Positions 59,293-64,000 of a stretch of 64,000 bases of DNA are shown piece by piece. The translations under genes were made by a program, and so were the position numbers. The stretch spans positions 65,819-129,818 of the forward strand of contig NZ_FPJZ01000004.1 of assembly GCF_900119485.1 (NCBI RefSeq), written 5' to 3'. The notes beneath the pieces were generated by a model. The model worked only from the letters and a program-made list of their open reading frames with translations. It ran no database searches and was not told where the DNA came from. This stretch comes from Thermoactinomyces sp. DSM 45891 (lineage in GTDB: Bacteria > Bacillota > Bacilli > Thermoactinomycetales > Thermoactinomycetaceae). Position 1 is the first letter of the stretch; each line of letters starts with the position of its first letter.

Positions 59293-60420
59293 ATGGTTAA
59301 TACGGATCGACAAACGTTAGTTAGTACGAATAGTCCGAGGGCATACCAGTTACGGACTCTATTGCCAAACTACAACATGGAGCGTCCTGAACAGATTTTG
59401 TTATCAAAGATGGGAATTGGATATCTCTATTTAGATGAATATCTGATTTTTCGTGAAATGAACCGTTATGCAGAGCGTTTTCTGGGAGTTACAGCCAAAA
59501 CGCTTCTTGACAGACAATGGTTTGTTATTTGTAATTTACGACCGATGGATCGAAACAACCTCAGAGCATTGTATGATTTCTTTGAGGATTTGCAAGTGGA
59601 AAAACAAATGGAAATCAAATGGACGGTTAAGGGGTGTGATCGATATCTATTATTTAAATCGGTTCCCCTTGAATGTGAAAGCAAGAATGATTTTTATGTA
59701 ACCATCGAAGATATAACGGTACCCAAGATGCTAGAAGAGAACATCAAGCATATGGATCGGCTATCGCATTTGGGTTTAATTGCATCAAATACGGCTCACG
59801 ATTTAAAAAATGCGTTTACTTGCTTTAAGGGATTCCTCCAGATGGAAAGGGAAAATGAAAGCGGTAGCAAACCAGAACAATGGCATCAGTACCTAGAGTT
59901 TATACAAAATTCACTAGAAAAATTTTCGAGCTTTGCCAAAGTGGAGCAACAAAACAGTTTAGAAATCATTCATCCCCAGAAGTCCCTTCAAGATACCGTC
60001 CGATTTTTACAAGGTCATGCTTCGAATAAAGGAATTCATCTTTATTTTGAAGATCGGAATCGAGAAATCCCCCCTGTCGTTGCAAATGAACTTGAACTTC
60101 GACATGTGATTATGAACCTCTGTATCAATGCGATGGAAGCGTCTAAGGAGGGGGGAGGGGTAGTAGTCGAACTGGATTACGATCCCGAAAAAGGGAATGT
60201 TTCGATTCATGTAAAGGATGAAGGGTGCGGAATTCCTAAAGTAAACCTTTCTAGAATTTTTGATCTTTATTACACGACTAAGAAAAATGGTACAGGAGTC
60301 GGACTATATAATTGTAAAAAGCTAATTGACAGCTTTCACGGTACCATCTCCGTAGAATCAAGCGCTACGGGTACTATTTTTACGGTTGCCCTTCCAGCGA
60401 AGAAAGCCCACTTTTTTTAG
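59293..60420 (+). CDS. PAS-domain histidine kinase, sporulation-kinase-like
   Basis: A 375-residue soluble kinase without membrane segments. A PAS-like domain (about 30-140; GIGYLYLDEYLIFREMN) is followed by the phospho-acceptor His169 in SNTAHDLKNAFTCFKGFLQM. The GFLQ context is that of Bacillus sporulation kinases, but the usual NPLT proline is missing (NAFT). The HATPase has NLCINAMEAS, DEGCGIPK, and GTGVGLYNCKKL. No cognate regulator is nearby, as is common for kinases feeding Spo0F. Its ribosome site is weak. Confidence 0.85.
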   Translation: MVNTDRQTLVSTNSPRAYQLRTLLPNYNMERPEQILLSKMGIGYLYLDEYLIFREMNRYAERFLGVTAKTLLDRQWFVICNLRPMDRNNLRALYDFFEDLQVEKQMEIKWTVKGCDRYLLFKSVPLECESKNDFYVTIEDITVPKMLEENIKHMDRLSHLGLIASNTAHDLKNAFTCFKGFLQMERENESGSKPEQWHQYLEFIQNSLEKFSSFAKVEQQNSLEIIHPQKSLQDTVRFLQGHASNKGIHLYFEDRNREIPPVVANELELRHVIMNLCINAMEASKEGGGVVVELDYDPEKGNVSIHVKDEGCGIPKVNLSRIFDLYYTTKKNGTGVGLYNCKKLIDSFHGTISVESSATGTIFTVALPAKKAHFF

Positions 60421-60435
60421 TGGGTTTTCTTTTTG
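60402..60435 (+). terminator. Terminator at the end of the PAS kinase gene
   Basis: GAAAGCCCACT / AGTGGGTTTTC with T-rich loop, then TTTTT. The stem overlaps the last codons. Confidence 0.8.
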
Positions 60436-60516
60436 GTGTTTGCCGCTTGATATAGTATCATAAAAGAAGCAGATAAGAATGAAGTAGAATTTGAATCGAT
60501 ATGGAGTGTTTTTTCT

Positions 60517-62262
60517 ATGTCCTATCGCGCCTTATACAGAGTATGGAGATCCCAACGTTTTGAAGATCTGGTAGGACAGGAGTATGTGACTCGAACGCTT
60601 CAAAATGCAATTGTGGAGCAACAGCTATCACATGCTTATTTATTTAGTGGTCCTAGAGGGACGGGAAAAACGAGTGCGGCGAAAATTTTTGCCAAGGCCG
60701 TAAATTGTGAAAATGGTCCTGCGGCAGAGCCATGTAATCAGTGTGAAATTTGTCGTCAAATTACAGATGGTTCTTCGATGGATGTGTTTGAGATGGATGC
60801 CGCATCGAATCGAGGGGTAGATGAGATACGAGATCTACGGGATAAGGTAAAATACGCACCCACCGAAGCGAGATATAAAGTGTATATCATAGATGAAGTA
60901 CACATGTTGACGACAGAAGCATTTAATGCCCTATTGAAAACATTGGAGGAACCACCGCCTCACGTTATTTTTATCCTAGCGACAACAGAGCCGCATAAAC
61001 TGCTTCCCACCATTATCTCACGTTGCCAGCGATTTTCTTTTCGGCGGATATCCTTTGAAGTGATTGTGAAACGTTTACAGCTGATTTGTGAAACGAACCA
61101 GATTCGATATGAAGATCAAGCTTTATTCACCTTAGCTCGTACGGCCGATGGCGGAATGCGGGATGCCTTGAGTCTATTAGATCAAACGATTGCATTTGGA
61201 GGGGAAGTTCTTACTGAAGAAGTGGTTAGGTCGGTTCTGGGAATTGTGAGTAAAGAGACTATGTATCAGTTAATTCAAGGAATACATGAACGGAATCCTA
61301 GTCTCATACTCCAATTGTTGGATCAGCTTTCAGCAGAAGGAAATGAGCCTGATCGTATTCTTTACGATCTCGTTTATACTTGCCGTGATTTGCTGCTTAT
61401 CCAAACAGCACCTAAAGTAGCAAAGTTGCAAGGAGCAGAGCAAAATGGACCTACCGCAGAATTAGCAATGAAAGTAACAACTGCACAACTCCAGGTAATC
61501 CTTGACTCCCTACTTCAGGATCAACCCCACTTGAAGCATGTCAGTAACCCGAGGATCTTTTTGGAAATGTCTCTGCTCAGAGCTATGAATGAGTGCGTCA
61601 GTTCTGATCGAGATTTCAGGCCTCCCTCACAGGAAATCCAATTGCTACATCAAAAAATAGAACAATTGGAGAAAATAGTGGAGAGGCTGGCTCAACCTTC
61701 GCATGATCAATCACAAGTAGTGGTGAATCGGGAATCCTTGCCAGCTGAAGTAGCGCCAAGACCATCCCTTTCGAAACCTACTATTCAAAAAGGTAAAAAG
61801 CTGTCCCCGCAGCTACTTGCAAAAATATCACCGAAAGCGTTGCAAAGGATTCAACAATCATGGAGCGATATCTTGAATAAAGTACGAAACGAACGGGTGA
61901 CTGTGCATGCTTGGCTAGTCAATGGAGAGCCTGTTGCTGCGACAGATCAAATGGTTATTTTGGCTTTTAAAACCGAGATTCATTGCGAAACCACTGAACG
62001 ACAACCGAATCGGGGCATTATCGAGCAAGTAATTTCGCAAACCCTGCAACATACCTATCAAATTCAAACGGTTATGTGGAGTGACTGGGAGTTAGTTCAG
62101 TCGGACGAGCAGCAAAAAAGCTCTTCTGAAATGGTAGAGGATCGTGTAGTATCTAAGAGACAGGAATCCCCTAATCAAATGGGTTCAGCTAGGGATTCAG
62201 CCATTTTGGATCAAGCAATCACTATATTCGGGAAAGATCTAGTTCAGATTAAAAAGGACTAG
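60517..62262 (+). CDS. dnaX: DNA polymerase III tau subunit
   Basis: Clamp-loader ATPase that links polymerase and helicase. The 581-residue protein has Walker A GPRGTGKTSAAKIFAKAVNC, the zinc module CEICRQ following CNQC, DEVHMLTTEAFNALLKTLEEPP, and SRC. The C-terminal 200 residues are the tau-specific part. No obvious slippery-sequence frameshift for a gamma form. First of dnaX-ybaB-recR. Confidence 0.96.
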   Translation: MSYRALYRVWRSQRFEDLVGQEYVTRTLQNAIVEQQLSHAYLFSGPRGTGKTSAAKIFAKAVNCENGPAAEPCNQCEICRQITDGSSMDVFEMDAASNRGVDEIRDLRDKVKYAPTEARYKVYIIDEVHMLTTEAFNALLKTLEEPPPHVIFILATTEPHKLLPTIISRCQRFSFRRISFEVIVKRLQLICETNQIRYEDQALFTLARTADGGMRDALSLLDQTIAFGGEVLTEEVVRSVLGIVSKETMYQLIQGIHERNPSLILQLLDQLSAEGNEPDRILYDLVYTCRDLLLIQTAPKVAKLQGAEQNGPTAELAMKVTTAQLQVILDSLLQDQPHLKHVSNPRIFLEMSLLRAMNECVSSDRDFRPPSQEIQLLHQKIEQLEKIVERLAQPSHDQSQVVVNRESLPAEVAPRPSLSKPTIQKGKKLSPQLLAKISPKALQRIQQSWSDILNKVRNERVTVHAWLVNGEPVAATDQMVILAFKTEIHCETTERQPNRGIIEQVISQTLQHTYQIQTVMWSDWELVQSDEQQKSSSEMVEDRVVSKRQESPNQMGSARDSAILDQAITIFGKDLVQIKKD

Positions 62263-62287
62263 TTTTATACAAGAAAGGATGATTTGA

Positions 62288-62599
62288 ATGCGTAACATGA
62301 ATCAAATGATGAAGCAAGTTAAGAAAATGCAACAAGAGATGGCAAAAGCCCAAGAAGAATTAGAAAGCAAAGAGGTAGTAGGGACAGCCGGAGGCGGCGT
62401 GGTGAAGGTGACGATGAACGGTCACAAACAACTTCGCGGAATTGAAATTGCTCCTGAAGTAATTGATCCAGATGATGCAGAAATGCTTCAAGATTTAATC
62501 ACGGCAGCGTTCAATGAAGCACTCAAACAAGTGGAAGAGCTAGTAAATAAAGATATGGGTAAGTTTACAGGTGGAATGAATATCCCTGGGTTGTTTTAG
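62288..62599 (+). CDS. ybaB: Nucleoid-associated protein YbaB/EbfC
   Basis: A 103-residue small DNA-binding protein: MRNMNQMMKQVKKMQQEMAK, GTAGGGVVKVTMNG, and LIDPDDAEMLQDLI-type core (VIDPDDAEMLQDL). AAAGGATG precedes the ATG. Located between dnaX and recR as in nearly all bacteria. Confidence 0.95.
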   Translation: MRNMNQMMKQVKKMQQEMAKAQEELESKEVVGTAGGGVVKVTMNGHKQLRGIEIAPEVIDPDDAEMLQDLITAAFNEALKQVEELVNKDMGKFTGGMNIPGLF

Positions 62600-62622
62600 A
62601 AACAGGATAGAGGTGTCTCCCA

Positions 62623-63219
62623 GTGTATGTACCTGAACCGATCTCGAAACTGATTGAGAGTTTTGTTCGTTTGCCAGGGATTGGTCCGAAGTCGGCTCAA
62701 CGTTTGGCGATGTTTGTCCTTCGGATGGAAGAAGAAGATGTAATGGATTTTGCTAAGGCATTGGTGCGTGCTAAACGGGATTTACGTACTTGCTCTGTTT
62801 GTGGAAACATCACCGATCAAGATCCCTGTTATATTTGCAACGATTCCAAGCGAGATCGTAGCACGATCTGTGTGGTTCAAGATGCAAGGGATTTGATGGC
62901 AATGGAGCGAACGAGGGAGTTTGATGGTTTATACCACGTGTTACACGGTGCAATCTCTCCGATTGAAGGCATTGGTCCAGAACAGTTAAAGATACCGGAT
63001 CTCCTTAGAAGGCTAGGAGATGAAACGGTTAAGGAATTGATTCTTGCAACCAATCCCAATATCGAAGGGGAGGCAACGGCTATGTATCTCTCGAAATTAG
63101 TTCGTTCTTTTGGGTTAAAAGTAACTCGGATTGCTCATGGATTACCGGTAGGTGGAGATTTAGAGTACGCAGATGAAGTTACACTAACAAAAGCATTAGA
63201 AGGCAGAAGAGAACTATAG
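62623..63219 (+). CDS. recR: Recombination protein RecR
   Basis: Works with RecO/RecF in gap repair. The 198-residue protein has the helix-hairpin-helix LPGIGPKSAQRLA, zinc finger CSVCGNITDQDPCYIC, and the TOPRIM domain (VVQDARDLMAMERT). Starts with GTG at 62623, with GAGGTG upstream. In B. subtilis yaaL follows; here it is missing and bofA comes next. Confidence 0.96.
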   Translation: MYVPEPISKLIESFVRLPGIGPKSAQRLAMFVLRMEEEDVMDFAKALVRAKRDLRTCSVCGNITDQDPCYICNDSKRDRSTICVVQDARDLMAMERTREFDGLYHVLHGAISPIEGIGPEQLKIPDLLRRLGDETVKELILATNPNIEGEATAMYLSKLVRSFGLKVTRIAHGLPVGGDLEYADEVTLTKALEGRREL

Positions 63220-63331
63220 TTATATTATAGAGGAGAGCAGCTGATTATGTCGGCTGCTCTTCTTTTTGCATACGTTGGAGGTTGTGAACATAGAATGAGA
63301 ACAAAACAAAAATGGACAAGGGTGACAAGCT

Positions 63332-63601
63332 GTGGAACTTATTAAATGGTGGATGATAGCTGGAGTTCTAGGAGTTGTTTTGTTTATGGTTGTCAGCAGA
63401 TCAGTCGTAAAGCCGTTACGATGGATGTGGCGAGGTGTTATGTATTCGGTGATTGGTGGTGTTGTGCTACTTGTAGTAAACTGGATTGGTACATTTTTTG
63501 GATTCGCAATAGCAATTAATCCAATTACAGTGTCGATTACAGGTGTTTTAGGGCTTCCGGGTTTAGCGTACTTAATAGCAGTACAGTTTTTTTTGATCTA
63601 A
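63332..63601 (+). CDS. bofA: Sigma-K processing inhibitor BofA
   Basis: An 89-residue membrane protein with two membrane segments (about 7-20, 38-55) and a C-terminal hydrophobic part. GFAIAINPITVSITGVLGLPG is the conserved BofA signature. In B. subtilis BofA holds the SpoIVFB protease inactive until engulfment is complete. Starts with GTG at 63332. It lies just before the rRNA operon as in Bacillus. Confidence 0.9.
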   Translation: MELIKWWMIAGVLGVVLFMVVSRSVVKPLRWMWRGVMYSVIGGVVLLVVNWIGTFFGFAIAINPITVSITGVLGLPGLAYLIAVQFFLI

Positions 63602-63624
63602 ACCTATATTTTTTGAAATAGTTG

Positions 63625-63653
63625 TTGACTCCCTTTTTGGGACATGATATATT
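63625..63653 (+). promoter_or_regulatory. rRNA operon promoter and leader
   Basis: TTGACT, 17 bp, TATATT, about 115 bp before 16S. The leader has a boxA-like TGTTCCTTGAAAACT (63697-63711), which loads the antitermination complex. Confidence 0.8.
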
Positions 63654-63765
63654 ATTACATGTCGCCGCGATACGGTGGTACAAACAAAAAAGCAAGTGTT
63701 CCTTGAAAACTAAAGAGTGAATGAACCAAGACCTGTTTAATTACTTTAAATTGAGCTTAGCTCAA

Positions 63766-64000
63766 ACTCTTTGGAGAGTTTGATCCTGGCTCAGGACGAA
63801 CGCTGGCGGCGTGCCTAATACATGCAAGTCGAGCGAGGAGCTTTTAGCTCCTAGCGGCGAACGGGTGAGTAACACGTGGGCAACCTGCCCGTAAGACTGG
63901 GATAACTTCGGGAAACCGGAGCTAATACTGGATAATCTTGATCTTCGCATGAAGAACGAGTAAAAGATTTATCACTTACGGATGGGCCCGCGGTGCATTA
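63766..64000 (+). rRNA. rrs: 16S ribosomal RNA (5' part, continues beyond window)
   Basis: The 5' end is recognised by GGAGAGTTTGATCCTGGCTC, GACGAACGCTGGCGGCGTGC and TACATGCAAGTCGAGCG, then AACGGGTGAGTAACACG. About 235 nt are in the window; the exact 5' end is placed within a few bases. Confidence 0.97.

Noticed and set aside
1..64000. CRISPR arrays or prophage structural genes
   Set aside because: No regularly spaced direct repeats and no cas, capsid, tail or terminase-like products were found.

Overview
This window is the chromosomal replication-origin region of a low-GC, spore-forming Gram-positive bacterium (Bacillales). Markers are noc, parS, rpmH, the dnaA-dnaN-recF-gyrBA block, remB, a PolC-type replicase, a long SRP RNA, an alpha/beta small acid-soluble spore protein, bofA and a serS T-box. 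The gene content recalls Thermoactinomycetaceae or relatives, but that placement is an inference.

Layout. 1-5.3 kb: 5' part of noc, a perfect parS, then non-core genes (a ParM-like actin homologue, a secreted protein with a small membrane protein, and a highly charged protein with a degenerate Rossmann start). 5.4-11.2 kb (minus strand): rsmG, mnmG, mnmE, yidC, yidD, rnpA, rpmH; jag is missing from its usual place. 11.3-13.4 kb: a bipartite oriC around dnaA with DnaA boxes, a DnaA-trio tract and an AT-rich unwinding zone. 13.4-27.9 kb: dnaN, rlbA, recF, remB, gyrB, gyrA, yaaC (minus), guaB, dacA, pdxS, pdxT and T-box-controlled serS.

In Bacillus only a few genes lie between serS and tadA-scr-dnaX. 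Here that interval is a roughly 24-kb accessory region. It opens with a cryptic 4.4-kb integrated element that splits a tRNA-Ser gene in its anticodon arm: the two halves rejoin to a 90-nt tRNA, and the two ends rejoin to a symmetric attP with repeated arm-type sites. The element has no integrase. It carries its own intact tRNA-Ser, a DUF4177-like gene duplicated from the flank, a SUKH immunity gene beside an HNH toxin remnant, IS fragments and a class D sortase. Then come a possible peptide/histidine-kinase pair, a SASP, a radical-SAM-like protein without its cluster cysteines but with two zinc-ribbon repeats, a VanRS-like two-component system, an asparagine synthetase, tRNA-Arg, an ETX/MTX2-type pore-forming toxin, TetR plus a YhgE/Pip transporter, a Zur-controlled zinc transporter with zur, and tldD/tldE.

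52-64 kb returns to the backbone (tadA, tRNA-Ser, SRP RNA, dnaX, ybaB, recR, bofA, start of 16S rRNA). It is interrupted by an MFS exporter with a possible leader peptide, a 36-residue zinc ribbon, polC at an unusual locus, and an orphan PAS kinase.

The strongest leads for unusual biology are the tRNA-splitting element, the cysteine-less radical-SAM-like protein, the actin gene sharing a promoter region with noc and parS, and a DnaA-box cluster in front of guaB.
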